Part shown: in pieces, positions 7,757 through 17,750 of the stretch | Numbering within the stretch: the first letter of the stretch is position 1 | How the letters are laid out: each line of letters begins with the position of its first letter | From: a bacterium | GTDB lineage: Bacteria; Actinomycetota; Acidimicrobiia; Spongiisociales; UBA5794 | Direction: 5' to 3' | Assembly: GCA_024228555.1 (NCBI GenBank) | Contig: JAAETI010000574.1 | Location: 1-56,468 of the forward strand | Length of the DNA stretch: 56,468 nucleotides | The notes under the pieces: generated by a model | Databases searched by the model: none | The model's input: the letters and a program-made list of their open reading frames with translations, nothing else | What the model was told of the DNA's origin: nothing | Program-made: the position numbers and the translations under genes

Positions 7757-10732
7757 CTATCCCTCGATTCGAGTCAGGGTCCCGTCGGTCGTCAGCACCT
7801 CGATGACCGACATACCGGCACCGACCTTTGGATCAAACCGGAAGGCTCCGACGCTTGTCGATTCATCTACGTAGCGGGGCAATCCGTAGAAGTCGAGGCT
7901 CGCCATCTTGCCCGTCATGTTGACCGCTCCGAGCGTGTTCAGGTCGGATGAGGCGCTGAGCCGGTAGTCACCATCTTGTCGCTCGGGGATGGCGTATGCG
8001 ACATTGGCACGCTCGGCGCCGTCGTCGAGGAAATCAAATGGGTCAGGATTGGGGACTTCTCGATAGTTGCTGTCGAATGTGTCCCGCTCGCCCCAGTTCC
8101 CTAGATAGTCCTCAACACCACCGAGGAAGCTGCCCAAGAACAGATTGTTGATGTAGGTGCGACGGAAGACCGTCAGCTCCCAAGTGTTGAGGTCAATCCG
8201 GTCGAAGTTCTCGGGGCCGGCCGCGCCCCACGAACCGACATCGCCGTACCACCCCGTGTTCGAGTCCCACTTGCCGTCAGTGGTGTTGTTGATGAGCCAG
8301 GTCTGATCGGAGTCCCAGGTGAGAAGGTGAGCTTTCATCCAGTCAGGGCCGAGCCGCAAGCCGGTCACGACATTGTTGGCAACGAGGTTCGGTCCAGGGT
8401 TGCCGTCAACCCCGATCCCCCATGCCCACGGATCGGTGATCAGATTGCCGTCGACTCGAATGCCATAGTTCTCACCGCGCAACGTTATTCCGGGACCGCC
8501 GCCGCGAATAGTGTTGTAGCGGATTGTGCTTCCACTCATCCGCTCAAAGGCGATGCCAGAGACATCCTCGACCCGCGAGTATCCGGCCCAGCCCGCATTG
8601 ATGATCGTGTTGAACTCGACGACCAGCTGGGTTCGACCGGGAGCCCAGTCGTTGACGGTATCTGCGGTGAGCCGCTCGCTGCTGCCGTCGGCAGCGATGC
8701 CCACCGCTCCCGCGTCCACGACCCAGTTGTTGCGGACGGTGATGGGAGCGACTCCCTGGTCACCGGATACCGGGACATCAATACCCGTGAAGTCGCTACC
8801 GCTCAGATAGTTCCCTTCAACGACGACGCCATGAACGAACACGCCATCCGTCTGGTCGGCGGAGCGCGATCCAATGGTCAACAACGCCTCATCCTGGGCT
8901 TGGGCTCCACCCTTGATATCGAATCCATGCAGCTCAACGAAGTCACCGAGAATGGAAACTACCGGCCCGGATCGGGCCGCAATGTCCAGCTCCGCGGTGG
9001 CTGGATCAGCATCGTCGGGCATCCGAACGTAGACAGTCGGTTGGTAGGTCGCAGGCACCGGCCCGAGCACCATGTACTCCGACACATAGTTCTGGGCGGT
9101 GCCATCGGGTCCGCGGCGTTTGTTGAAAGGCTCGGTGGCAGTGGTCAGCGCGTCGCCGGCGATCTCCGGTATTCCGAATCGGAATAGGGGGGTCTCTCGT
9201 TCTGAGCCAGGAGCGGACGTCGTGTCCCACTGGAACACGAGATGATGCCACCCCTCGTCCATGACGACGGAGTGCCATGCCTCTCCGAACTCGCCGAGGC
9301 CAATCTCGGGGTGCGCCTGGTCGGCCTCGTCGTTGCCCGCTTCCAAGAACACCCTGCCGTTGAGCAGCTCTCCATCCAGCCATGCTCGGTAGTCGTAGGG
9401 CTGCTCAGCAAGCGGGGCCCCGCTGATGCCACCTGCCCGGAAAGGCCCGGACACCTGGAGATCGAACTTGTAGGTGTTGTACCAGTCGTAGGCAGAAACG
9501 GTGCGGGGCTGCTCGATGTATACCCACGCCGAGCCCCAGAAGATTCCACCAGCGAACTCATCATCAAAGTCGGACCCGAGGTCCACAAAGCCACCACTGT
9601 CGGCTTGCTTGGCTTCCCAGATGTATTGGCTCGAACCGAAGGTATTCAGCGACCCTTCCCTTGCCGACACGTCACCGTTGAACCGCGGAGAACTCGAGGC
9701 TTCCGAACCGTTTGCAACGACATACTCGCCGGGGGCCAAGTCCCACGGTGCAGACCGGGCGACAAGCTCGTTGCCGGACAGCGAAAGCGAGTTGTCGAAG
9801 TCGGTGAATGCTTTCGCCTGATAAACGCCGCTTAGGCCTTCTACCGGAGTCCAAGCATTGGCAGGGAACGAATCGTTGCCTGTAATGACCGGCATTGCCC
9901 CGGACGCCCCCCGGATTCCCTGGATGACGATCGGGGCCTCTTCGGTACCGTCGGAGTCGATGACGACCGACTCCCGGTAGACACCCGGATACACGTGGAT
10001 GACGGTTCCCGCAGCGGCACGGTCGACGGCCTCACCGATCGTCATGAGCGGGTGGGTAGACGAACCGTCGTTCTCATCGGAGGCAACGGCGTGCTGATTG
10101 TCGACTACGAGATCGGGCCCTCTGGTTACGCCTATCGGTGCAGGGCCGACGGCAGCCGATGGCTCTTCCGCAAGCTCTCCAGTGGGCTCGGTATAGAAGT
10201 AGTAATTGGTCAGTTCCTCGGAGGAACGACCCAGCAAGGTGGTTGCGATTTCGTCGGCGGTTCGGCCCTCGGTCCCGACGATGCGCTCGAGGGGATAGTT
10301 GATCACCCACCAGCCTGCGGGTTCGACGATCAAGCCTGCCTCCAGGTCGTACGACACTGACACCGACACGTCTCGAAGCAGGCGACGCTGCCCGCCGGGG
10401 GTCACCACCGAAGGCTCAATCGATCGCACGCTCGGCAGCAGGTCCGAAGATGGCAGCGGCAGCGGACGCCCGACTCCAGCCAGGGCTTGAACCGCCGCCA
10501 GGGGATGGGGTGCCTCAACCGCTGATGGCTCGGCGCTGAGTCGCGGGACGGTCGTCGTGGTGGTTGCGGTGATCTGGCCTGCCGCGACCAGTTCGGCAGG
10601 GAACTCATACATGTCTGGCGACATCTCGGGCAGGCTGTCCTCACCTTGCGCACAGGCGGAAAGAACCAGCATGAATGCCAGCGCTACTAGCGAGACTGTG
10701 CGAGACAAGGTCAACAGGTCCTTCCCGATCAA
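7757..10732 (-). CDS. Secreted right-handed parallel beta-helix lipoprotein
   Basis: About 991 aa. The N-terminus is a lipoprotein signal peptide with lipobox LSAC. A Thr/Pro-rich linker (ITATTTTTVPRL) and a ~150-residue unassigned region follow. Then comes a DUF1565-type opening 'GSSTHPLMTIGEAVDRAAAG' and 'IHVYPGVYRESVVI', and many beta-helix coils with 'NTIIN', 'VRNNWVVDAGAVGI', 'YNTIRGGGPGITLRGENYGI'. The fold is typical of polysaccharide lyases and hydrolases, but no catalytic site can be named. The first possible codon is TTG 10732; a TTG a few codons later behind AAGGA is an alternative start. It lies alone, convergent with the LURP-like gene. Confidence 0.78.
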   Translation of the reverse strand: MIGKDLLTLSRTVSLVALAFMLVLSACAQGEDSLPEMSPDMYEFPAELVAAGQITATTTTTVPRLSAEPSAVEAPHPLAAVQALAGVGRPLPLPSSDLLPSVRSIEPSVVTPGGQRRLLRDVSVSVSYDLEAGLIVEPAGWWVINYPLERIVGTEGRTADEIATTLLGRSSEELTNYYFYTEPTGELAEEPSAAVGPAPIGVTRGPDLVVDNQHAVASDENDGSSTHPLMTIGEAVDRAAAGTVIHVYPGVYRESVVIDSDGTEEAPIVIQGIRGASGAMPVITGNDSFPANAWTPVEGLSGVYQAKAFTDFDNSLSLSGNELVARSAPWDLAPGEYVVANGSEASSSPRFNGDVSAREGSLNTFGSSQYIWEAKQADSGGFVDLGSDFDDEFAGGIFWGSAWVYIEQPRTVSAYDWYNTYKFDLQVSGPFRAGGISGAPLAEQPYDYRAWLDGELLNGRVFLEAGNDEADQAHPEIGLGEFGEAWHSVVMDEGWHHLVFQWDTTSAPGSERETPLFRFGIPEIAGDALTTATEPFNKRRGPDGTAQNYVSEYMVLGPVPATYQPTVYVRMPDDADPATAELDIAARSGPVVSILGDFVELHGFDIKGGAQAQDEALLTIGSRSADQTDGVFVHGVVVEGNYLSGSDFTGIDVPVSGDQGVAPITVRNNWVVDAGAVGIAADGSSERLTADTVNDWAPGRTQLVVEFNTIINAGWAGYSRVEDVSGIAFERMSGSTIRYNTIRGGGPGITLRGENYGIRVDGNLITDPWAWGIGVDGNPGPNLVANNVVTGLRLGPDWMKAHLLTWDSDQTWLINNTTDGKWDSNTGWYGDVGSWGAAGPENFDRIDLNTWELTVFRRTYINNLFLGSFLGGVEDYLGNWGERDTFDSNYREVPNPDPFDFLDDGAERANVAYAIPERQDGDYRLSASSDLNTLGAVNMTGKMASLDFYGLPRYVDESTSVGAFRFDPKVGAGMSVIEVLTTDGTLTRIEG

Positions 10733-10910
10733 CTAAATGATCGGTATATGGACACGTCTCCTTGAGGATGTTCGCTCGCACAAACACCCAAAAAACCCAA
10801 GTGGTAACTAGTGATATCGGGTCATAGGCAAGATGGCCATCGCAGTGCAATCACCTGAATATGAGCAGCTCATCATGGAGGCTCAGAGGTCACTTTGGTA
10901 GCCAGTCTCG

Positions 10911-12287
10911 CTAGACCGGCTCGAACCTTGCCGTGAAGTGACGAAGCCAGGGCGCTTGCTCGACAATTCGATAGCCGCCCATATCTGCGGCACCCATGGC
11001 AACGTCGATGACCACCTCGGCAACGAAGTCGATATGGCTCTGTGTGTAGGTACGACGTGGGATCGCCAAACGCACCAACTCCATCGGGGCCGGCGTTTCG
11101 GAACCGTCCGGCTGTAGCTTCCCGAACATGACCGAGCCGATCTCGACCCCACGGACGCCACCGTTGCGATACAGCTCAACCGCTAATGCCTGCGCCGGAT
11201 ACTGATCGGGTGGAATGTGAGGCAGGAGAGCCTTCGCATCGAGGTAGACGGCATGGCCACCCGCTGGTCGCACAATTGGAACCCCCGCCGCATATACCTT
11301 CTCTGCCAGGTACTCGGTGGAGCGAATACGATAACGCAGGTAGTTCTCGTCGAGCACCTCTTCAAGGCCAACGGCGATCGCCTCCAGGTCATAGCCGGCA
11401 AGACCGCCGTAGGTGGGGAAACCCTCGGTGAGGATCAACAGGTTGCGGCACTTGCCGGCAAGATCAGGATCATTGAGGGCGAGGAACCCACCGATGTTGG
11501 CAAGCCCGTCCTTCTTGGCAGACATCGTGCACCCATCGGCGATGGAGAACATCTCCCTGGCAATCTCACGGGGTGTCTTGTCGGCATAGCCCTCTTCGCG
11601 CAGCTTGATGAACCACGCATTCTCTGCGAAACGACAGGCGTCGAGGATCATCGGCAACCCATGCTCGTCGCAGACCTCGCGAACGGCACGTAGGTTGGCT
11701 ATCGATACCGGCTGCCCACCGCCCGAGTTGTTGGTTACGGTCACCATCACCATCGGGATTCGGTCTGCCCCCACGTCGGCAATCGTCGCTTGCAGGGCAC
11801 TGATATCGAGATTGCCCTTGAAAGGGAGCACGATGGCGGGATCCCGCCCTTCCTCGATGACAATGTCTCTGGCCTCAGCACCCTGGTACTCGACGTTGGC
11901 GCGGGTCGTGTCGAAGTGCGTGTTGGAGGGAACCACATCGCCCTCCTTGACCGCGTTGGCAAACAGGATCCGCTCAGCCGCTCTACCCTGATGGGTCGGA
12001 ATCACCTCTGCGTAACCGGTGATGTCCTTGACGGTGGACTCAAACTTGAAGAACGAACGTCCACCCGCATAGGACTCATCACCAAGCATCATTCCTGCCC
12101 ATTGCCGGGCCGACATCGCACCCGTTCCTGAGTCGGTCAGCAGGTCGATGATCACCGCATCAGCGTGAAGCCCGAACAGGTTGTAGCCGGCACCTTGGAG
12201 TGCTTCTTCACGTTCCTCGACGGTCGGCAGGTCAATAGACTGCACACTCTTGATCTTGAATGGTTCGATTATGCTGCGGTGCGGCAT
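10911..12287 (-). CDS. tnaA: Tryptophanase (tryptophan indole-lyase), beta-eliminating lyase family
   Basis: 458 aa, aligned end to end with tryptophanase and tyrosine phenol-lyase: IDLLTDSGTGAMS, 'PTHQGRAAERILF', 'TNNSGGGQPVSIANLRAVR', the PLP lysine in MSAKKDG, 'EGFPTYGGLAGYD', 'RTYTQSHIDFV'. Reaction: L-tryptophan to indole, pyruvate and ammonia. Tryptophanase is favoured over the tyrosine enzyme because the substrate-site segment reads HFDTTR (Asp where tyrosine phenol-lyase has Thr), 'DACRFAENAW', and 'GVEIGSVMFG' where tyrosine phenol-lyase has Met-Glu-Arg. The start is ATG 12287 behind GAGGAG. No tnaC leader was seen. Confidence 0.82.
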   Translation of the reverse strand: MPHRSIIEPFKIKSVQSIDLPTVEEREEALQGAGYNLFGLHADAVIIDLLTDSGTGAMSARQWAGMMLGDESYAGGRSFFKFESTVKDITGYAEVIPTHQGRAAERILFANAVKEGDVVPSNTHFDTTRANVEYQGAEARDIVIEEGRDPAIVLPFKGNLDISALQATIADVGADRIPMVMVTVTNNSGGGQPVSIANLRAVREVCDEHGLPMILDACRFAENAWFIKLREEGYADKTPREIAREMFSIADGCTMSAKKDGLANIGGFLALNDPDLAGKCRNLLILTEGFPTYGGLAGYDLEAIAVGLEEVLDENYLRYRIRSTEYLAEKVYAAGVPIVRPAGGHAVYLDAKALLPHIPPDQYPAQALAVELYRNGGVRGVEIGSVMFGKLQPDGSETPAPMELVRLAIPRRTYTQSHIDFVAEVVIDVAMGAADMGGYRIVEQAPWLRHFTARFEPV

Positions 12288-12345
12288 GACGCTCCTCGGT
12301 GTGGTTGGCAAGAGTCTGCCACACTCGATCCGTTTTCGGTTTGCG

Positions 12346-12373
12346 TTGACCTCCACCGATTTGCGAGTATCTA
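12346..12373 (+). promoter_or_regulatory. Putative sigma70-type promoter of the Na/Pi symporter operon
   Basis: TTGACC (12346-12351), a 16-nt spacer and TATCTA (12368-12373) lie 46 nt before the GTG at 12420. The diverging tnaA leader holds a small hairpin (12299-12324). Confidence 0.5.
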
Positions 12374-12419
12374 GGCGTCGATTGCTGAGGGAGGGCAATC
12401 ACCTACTGGAGGAGCGATA

Positions 12420-13562
12420 GTGGATCCTATCGAGCCAGTCGTTCGCCAACGTGCCGCGGCCTTGCCCGGGCCGATCCGCGGCGTCTTGGTCATTGGCCTT
12501 CTCTACCTCTTCCTCATCGGGGTCAAACTCCTCGAGGGCGGCATCAAGGGTCTTGGTTCTGACTTCACCGATGCGTTGTTCCAGGGTGTTTCCAATCCAG
12601 TGGCCGGGCTCTTCGTCGGTGTGCTCGCAACCGTCCTCGTCCAATCATCATCGGTAACCACCGCGACAATTGTCGGACTCGTCGGAACTGGTGTGGTCTC
12701 GGTCGAGCACGCTGTGCCGATGATCATGGGCGCCAACATCGGCACCACCGTCACCAACACGATCGTGTCGCTGGCCCACATGCGGCATTCGGATGAATTC
12801 CGTCGTGCGTTCACCGCGGCCACGATGCATGACTTCTTCAATCTGATGGCGGTGGCAGTCCTACTGCCTCTTGAAGTCTTCACCAAGGTGCTCTCCGACA
12901 CGGCACGTTCGATCACTGAGGCCATCGCCGGCGATATCGGTGGGGGTAGGTTCAACAGCCCCATCAAAGGAGCCGTCAAATGGGGCGCCAACCTCGTCGA
13001 AGGTCTCTTCGATTGGATAAGCAACGAGAAGGTCACCGCCGTGATTTTCCTTATCCTCGGCATCGCCCTCATCTTCCTCACGCTCACCTTCATCACCAAG
13101 AACATGCGGGTTCTAGTCGCCGCCAGGATCGAGCGCTCCTTGAATGCGGCCCTCGCCAGGAGCGGCCTCGTGGGGATCGTGGTCGGCATGCTGGTGACCG
13201 TTGCGGTTCAGTCATCAAGCATCACAACGTCGATCCTGATTCCACTCGTCGCTTCGGGAATTCTCGCTGTACGCAACGCATATCCCATCACGCTCGGTGC
13301 CAATATTGGTACCACGGTCACGGCCTTGATCGCCGCACTTGGCATCGGCGAGATCGACGGGCTAACCATCGCCGTCACCCACACCATCTTTAACACAGCC
13401 GGGATCCTGCTGATCTATCCATGGTCAAAGATCCGTTACATCCCAGTCGACCTGGCCGACAAATTGGCCGGTTTGGCGCTCAAGAGAAAGTCCTTGGCGC
13501 TCGGGTATACGCTGACAATGTTCGTCGCAATACCCCTAATCGGTATTCTGGTTCTCAGATAA
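12420..13562 (+). CDS. Na/Pi cotransporter family protein (NptA/PF02690)
   Basis: 380 aa, polytopic. Two inverted Na/Pi repeats are visible, each with the QSSS motif: 'TVLVQSSSVTTATIVGLVG' near residues 75-93 and 'VAVQSSSITTSILIPLVA' near 260-277. Each is followed by 'MGANIGTTVTNTIVSLA' or 'LGANIGTTVTALIAALG'. It predicts sodium-coupled phosphate import at the cytoplasmic membrane. A GTG start follows GGAGGAG. A PhoU-domain gene begins 12 nt downstream, the common two-gene arrangement. Confidence 0.9.
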   Translation: MDPIEPVVRQRAAALPGPIRGVLVIGLLYLFLIGVKLLEGGIKGLGSDFTDALFQGVSNPVAGLFVGVLATVLVQSSSVTTATIVGLVGTGVVSVEHAVPMIMGANIGTTVTNTIVSLAHMRHSDEFRRAFTAATMHDFFNLMAVAVLLPLEVFTKVLSDTARSITEAIAGDIGGGRFNSPIKGAVKWGANLVEGLFDWISNEKVTAVIFLILGIALIFLTLTFITKNMRVLVAARIERSLNAALARSGLVGIVVGMLVTVAVQSSSITTSILIPLVASGILAVRNAYPITLGANIGTTVTALIAALGIGEIDGLTIAVTHTIFNTAGILLIYPWSKIRYIPVDLADKLAGLALKRKSLALGYTLTMFVAIPLIGILVLR

Positions 13563-13574
13563 GGGAGGCCCAAC

Positions 13575-14252
13575 ATGGTGTTTGATTTCTTCCGCGGAGG
13601 CGGACAATCAACAATCGAAGAGGTCGAAGAGACACTCGTCGTAATGATGCACAACGCCCGCCACGTCTACGACGAGGCCATGGGAGCCGTCTTCGGGGGC
13701 GGTAAATCCAAAGAGACCAAGAAGGATCTGAAGAAAACCGACAAGGAAATCAACGTCGCACAGCAAGAAGTTCGCCGCGCCCTTGTCATGCACGCTTCGG
13801 TCAGCCCGGCCGTTGACCTCGCAGACACGCTGGCATACATGAGCGTCGTCAAGGACGTTGAAAGAGTCGGCGACTACTCGAAGAACCTCTACGACCTCGC
13901 CAAATACGGCGCCGACTTCACCACAGCAGCCGACTTCGACGATTTGGATAGCTATCGGGAGCGAGTCGGTCAGTTGATGACGGACGCCGCAAACGTGTTT
14001 GCTTCTCGCGATGCCGAAGCCGCACAATATCTCATCGACAAGGCCGACGGCTTTCTCGATGACTACGACGCCAATGTGAAAGCCGCTTTTCAGTCGGTAG
14101 GTCCGGCTCCCGACGCTGTGGCCAGGGCTCTCTACTTCAGGTTCCTGAAGCGGATCACCGCACACGTCATGAATCTGATGACCGCACTGGTGGTCCCGGT
14201 GCATCGTCTCGACTACTACGACGAGGCCAAAGAGGACCGGGTCGAGAGCTAG
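13575..14252 (+). CDS. PhoU-domain protein
   Basis: 225 aa, all helical. The PhoU-like bundle has the metal-binding type motif 'VVKDVERVGDYSKNLYDLA' near residues 91-109 and a second helical half with 'YFRFLKRITAHVMNLMTALV'. Such proteins regulate or accompany phosphate transporters. Here the partner is the Na/Pi symporter 12 nt upstream, behind the same promoter. The start has GGGAGG. Its last 4 nt overlap the convergent acyltransferase gene. Confidence 0.82.
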   Translation: MVFDFFRGGGQSTIEEVEETLVVMMHNARHVYDEAMGAVFGGGKSKETKKDLKKTDKEINVAQQEVRRALVMHASVSPAVDLADTLAYMSVVKDVERVGDYSKNLYDLAKYGADFTTAADFDDLDSYRERVGQLMTDAANVFASRDAEAAQYLIDKADGFLDDYDANVKAAFQSVGPAPDAVARALYFRFLKRITAHVMNLMTALVVPVHRLDYYDEAKEDRVES

Positions 14253-15037
14253 ACCGGCTTGACTGCGAATCGGTAGCTGGGCCAAGTTCCGTCTCGCTCG
14301 GGGAGGTACCGTCGTGGCGGCGCAGCCTCAACCGCCAGAGCGATGGTCTTCATCTCTCGCTCCAGCCGGGGCATCGAGTCGAGTGCATCTGCCGGACTGA
14401 TCGGGCTGAGCATCTCCAGGTGAATCGTCTGCCCCCATCGCAGCGTCCGGGTGAACGGGTATTCCCATATCCGGTGGCTCCCCGTCAGCACAACGGGCAG
14501 GATCGGTAGATCGAGTCGTCGCGCCACGTGGAAGGCACCGGGCTGGAAACTGACATCGAGCCCGAGAACCGAGCCTTGCGGAAAGATGACGAGGCTTTCG
14601 CCGTCGTCGGCGGTGGCCGCAGCTTTGCGGATGATGGTGCGCATCGCGGCCCGTGGGGACTCAGGTTCGACGGCGATGTACCCGGCCAGTCTGAGGTAGT
14701 CACCGAAGTAGGGAAGCTCGAGCAGCTCATCACGAATCACCCAGCTGAGGTCAAGCGGCAAGCTCAGCAAGGCCAGCACATCGGCGAAGCCTTCGTGCAG
14801 CGGTACCACCACATACTGCTGAGAGCTATCGATGAGGTGTTCACCGTGGACTCGGAGATCGATCTCCAGTTCGGCAACGACCGCAGCGGCCCAGGAGCGT
14901 TCGGCGGCGTGCAACCGGGCACGGTCGCCCGATGTCGCCGCCTGCACAACGGCGGCCAGCCGAGGCACAAACAACTCGCGCAACTCAGAGGTCAGCGAAG
15001 CGGGATCAAAGAGATCATCTGGGCGAAGGTTGGGCAT
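14249..15037 (-). CDS. 1-acyl-sn-glycerol-3-phosphate acyltransferase-like (PlsC) protein
   Basis: 262 aa. The PlsC family HX4D catalytic motif appears as HEGFAD in 'VVPLHEGFADVLALLSLP'. The second block is 'SLVIFPQGSVLGLDVSFQPG', where FPQGS replaces the common FPEGT. The third block is 'ILPVVLTGSHRIW'. It predicts acyl transfer to a lysophosphatidate-like acceptor at the membrane. It has an unusually long soluble N-terminus (~90 residues) and no clear membrane helix. An acyl-CoA ligase follows upstream on the same strand about 140 nt away, consistent with lipid metabolism. Confidence 0.75.
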   Translation of the reverse strand: MPNLRPDDLFDPASLTSELRELFVPRLAAVVQAATSGDRARLHAAERSWAAAVVAELEIDLRVHGEHLIDSSQQYVVVPLHEGFADVLALLSLPLDLSWVIRDELLELPYFGDYLRLAGYIAVEPESPRAAMRTIIRKAAATADDGESLVIFPQGSVLGLDVSFQPGAFHVARRLDLPILPVVLTGSHRIWEYPFTRTLRWGQTIHLEMLSPISPADALDSMPRLEREMKTIALAVEAAPPRRYLPERDGTWPSYRFAVKPV

Positions 15038-15176
15038 CGATCACCCCAACCTCCCTCTGAACCGGATTAGTCCCAACTCCTCACCCAGTTGCCGGGCGCC
15101 ACCTCCATAATCCGTAGATGGAATATCGCGTGAGGAGATCTTCGACCCGAGCCAGATCCCACAATCAGCGGCGCAC

Positions 15177-16817
15177 TCAGGCGCTCTCGACCCCCGCTGC
15201 CTCGGCGAGACCAAGGTCGTCAATTGCTATCTCACGCATTATGAACTTCTGCACCTTGCCGGTGACTGTCATCGGGAATTCAGGCACAAACCGGATGTAG
15301 CGCGGAACCTTGAAGTGGGCGATCTTGCCTCTGCAGAACACGATCAGCTCTTCCGTGGTCAGCTCGGAGCCTTCCCGCAGCTTCACCCAGGCCATGATCT
15401 CCTCACCGAACTTCAGATCCGGCACACCGATCACCTGAGCGTCAACCACGTCGGGATGGGTATAGAGGAACTCTTCGATCTCACGGGGATAGACATTTTC
15501 GCCGCCTCTGATGATCATGTCCTTTATCCGCCCGACGATGTTGATATAGCCCTCGTCGTCCATCGTCGCCAGATCTCCCGTGTGCATCCACCCATCTGCG
15601 TCGATGGCTTCGGCGGTTCGGTCCGGATCGTTCCAATAGCCCAACATCACCGAGTAACCGGCGGTGCACAGTTCTCCTGACTCGCCACGTTCCAGCGTCC
15701 GCCCGGATTCGGGCTCGACGATCTTGACTTCGACGTGGGGATGGATGCGGCCCACCGTGGCCACCCGTCGCTCGATGTCGTCGTCGGGGGCAGTTTGCGT
15801 TGAAACCGGTGAGGTCTCGGTCATGCCGTAGGCAATCGTTACCTCGGTCATGTTGAAGTCGGAGATGACCCGCTTCATAACCTCAACCGGACAGGGCGAC
15901 CCCGCCATGATCCCGGTGCGAAGATGCGACAGATCGCTGCTGGCAACATCGGGATGTTCGAGCGCCGCAATGAACATCGTCGGTACTCCGTAGAGGCTGG
16001 TGCAACGCTCGTCGCTCACCGTCCTGAGAACCTCATCGGGAACGAAACGGGCTCCCGGAACCACAATGGTCGCCCCATGGGTGGTGCAAGCAATGTTGCC
16101 CAATACCATTCCAAAGCAGTGGTAGAACGGCACCGGCACACACACCCGGTCATCGCTGGTGTAGCGACACATCTCGCCGGTGAAATACCCATTGTTGAGA
16201 ATGTTCACATGGCTGAGTGTTGCCCCTTTTGGGAACCCGGTAGTCCCTGAGGTGTACTGGATGTTGATGGGATCGTCGGGTCGTAGCGCCGCGGCTGCCG
16301 TGTCAAGGTCAGCCTGAGACACCGATTCCGCACCAGCCAGCAGCTCGTCCCAATCGTCCGATTCCAGATAGAGCGTTCGCTCCAACGTCGGCACCGCAGT
16401 CGCCACCTCGGTCACCATCTTGCGATAGTCGCTGCTGAGGAACTTGGGGGCCGAGATGAGGAAACGGCACTCAGACTGGTTGAGGGCGTACTCGAGTTCG
16501 CTCGTGCGATATGCCGGATTGATGTTGACCAGGATCGCCCCGATCTGTGCGGTTGCATACTGGATCAGGACCCATTCAGCGTTGTTGGGACTCCAGATGC
16601 CAATGCGATCACCTTGCCTCACCCCAAGAGCCAGCAGCCCTTTGGCGACACGATGGACTTCGACGGCAAACTGCGCATAAGTGAGCCGAACCTCTTGATA
16701 GGGGACCACGAGAGCTTCGCTGTCGGGGTATTGGGCGACGGTCCGGGCGAGGTTCTCACCGATCGTCTCGTGAAGAAGAGGAACGCTCTTGGGTCCGGCA
16801 TCCTGAGCGAGGGCCAT
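15177..16817 (-). CDS. AMP-binding acyl-CoA synthetase (FadD-like)
   Basis: 546 aa from ATG 16817, which follows GGAAGGAG. ANL-superfamily motifs in order: '[20 protein letters not shown]' (P-loop), '[15 protein letters not shown]', '[20 protein letters not shown]', '[20 protein letters not shown]', and the C-terminal lysine in '[13 protein letters not shown]'. Reaction: carboxylic acid + ATP + CoA to acyl-CoA. Overall it resembles medium- or long-chain fatty-acyl-CoA ligases, but chain length cannot be read from the sequence. The stretch 15038-15176 holds no gene. Confidence 0.88.
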   Translation of the reverse strand: MALAQDAGPKSVPLLHETIGENLARTVAQYPDSEALVVPYQEVRLTYAQFAVEVHRVAKGLLALGVRQGDRIGIWSPNNAEWVLIQYATAQIGAILVNINPAYRTSELEYALNQSECRFLISAPKFLSSDYRKMVTEVATAVPTLERTLYLESDDWDELLAGAESVSQADLDTAAAALRPDDPINIQYTSGTTGFPKGATLSHVNILNNGYFTGEMCRYTSDDRVCVPVPFYHCFGMVLGNIACTTHGATIVVPGARFVPDEVLRTVSDERCTSLYGVPTMFIAALEHPDVASSDLSHLRTGIMAGSPCPVEVMKRVISDFNMTEVTIAYGMTETSPVSTQTAPDDDIERRVATVGRIHPHVEVKIVEPESGRTLERGESGELCTAGYSVMLGYWNDPDRTAEAIDADGWMHTGDLATMDDEGYINIVGRIKDMIIRGGENVYPREIEEFLYTHPDVVDAQVIGVPDLKFGEEIMAWVKLREGSELTTEELIVFCRGKIAHFKVPRYIRFVPEFPMTVTGKVQKFIMREIAIDDLGLAEAAGVESA

Positions 16818-16925
16818 CGGTACTCCTTCCGCCGACGGTGCTGACCGCGGCTTGGTGAACACTGAAACGTTACCCAGCGAGAGCGTGCGTCGTGTATGGC
16901 CAACCGGACCAATCCGCGGAGCCGG

Positions 16926-17672
16926 TCAGCCGCCGTGCTGGAGTTCGATGTCCTGGCTGCCGCAGGTGCGGCACCGCAGTCGTGGGCCCCCAGGCGCCGC
17001 GGCCGGCACTGCAGATGCCTGTCGTTGCGGTGCGGAGATGAGAGGGTTCGCCTTCGCCGATGCGGCAATCGGTGCGGGCGCACTCCCCGGTGGTGGGGTT
17101 GCCGACACCATGCGACCGTGTGCGGAGACATCAGCACCGCAAGCAACACAAACCTCGACCGAGTGATGTTGAGTGACGCCACACCGCGGACAGTCCACCC
17201 ACTCCTTGGCCCCGTTCTCCTCAACAGGACCGAAAGGATTGAGTTCGACTGGAGGAGGCTCCTCCTCGGGTGTGGGCGAATGCAGAAACGCCGGCTCGAG
17301 CGGCTCGCTCGGCACCAGGCTCCTGGCGTATGTCGTGTGCGGATGGACCTCACCAATGGAGTCGATATCGAACAGCCCGAAACCGCGGCTCTCGCCAAGG
17401 GACTTGGCACCATCTGTGAAGCCGGTAACCGAAAACAGCAACCGGCGCACAGCCTCGCCGTCGGTCGCTTTTAACATGGCCAGAATGGCAGCAGGAGCGA
17501 TCGCAGTCCGGTCATACTTGATGCGCGTCACCAGACCCGCGCTACGGAGTTCGATCAGCCCATCGGCAGGCTCGGTGATCTTCTCCGGCACGGCTCCTAA
17601 GAAAGTCAGCCAACGCTGCGCCACGTGATAGGCCTCAGCCAGGCTGACGGTTGGTGTCCGATAGCGATCCAT
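16926..17672 (-). CDS. Uncharacterised protein with two zinc ribbons
   Basis: 248 aa, family not recognised. The N-terminal ~120 residues form an alpha/beta domain (LAEAYHVAQRWLTFLGAV, 'GLVTRIKYDRTAIAPAAILA', 'ESRGFGLFDIDSIGEV') that could be a divergent restriction-endonuclease-like fold; that is a guess from its shape. A Cys4 zinc ribbon follows (DCPRCG ... EVCVACG), then a Pro/Ala-rich linker, and a second CRTCGS pair at the extreme C-terminus with a GG end. The start follows GAGGA. It is neither clearly secreted nor membrane-bound. Confidence 0.6.
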   Translation of the reverse strand: MDRYRTPTVSLAEAYHVAQRWLTFLGAVPEKITEPADGLIELRSAGLVTRIKYDRTAIAPAAILAMLKATDGEAVRRLLFSVTGFTDGAKSLGESRGFGLFDIDSIGEVHPHTTYARSLVPSEPLEPAFLHSPTPEEEPPPVELNPFGPVEENGAKEWVDCPRCGVTQHHSVEVCVACGADVSAHGRMVSATPPPGSAPAPIAASAKANPLISAPQRQASAVPAAAPGGPRLRCRTCGSQDIELQHGG

Positions 17673-17750
17673 TAATTCCTCAACTGCAATTCCCGCCCAA
17701 TCTCCAAAGTATCGGACCGGTATCTGGTGAACATAAGTGCATTGGTCAAT

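Noticed and set aside
12288-12419. A tnaC-type leader peptide before tryptophanase
   Set aside because: No short ORF with a Trp codon and suitable spacing is present; only a small hairpin at 12299-12324.
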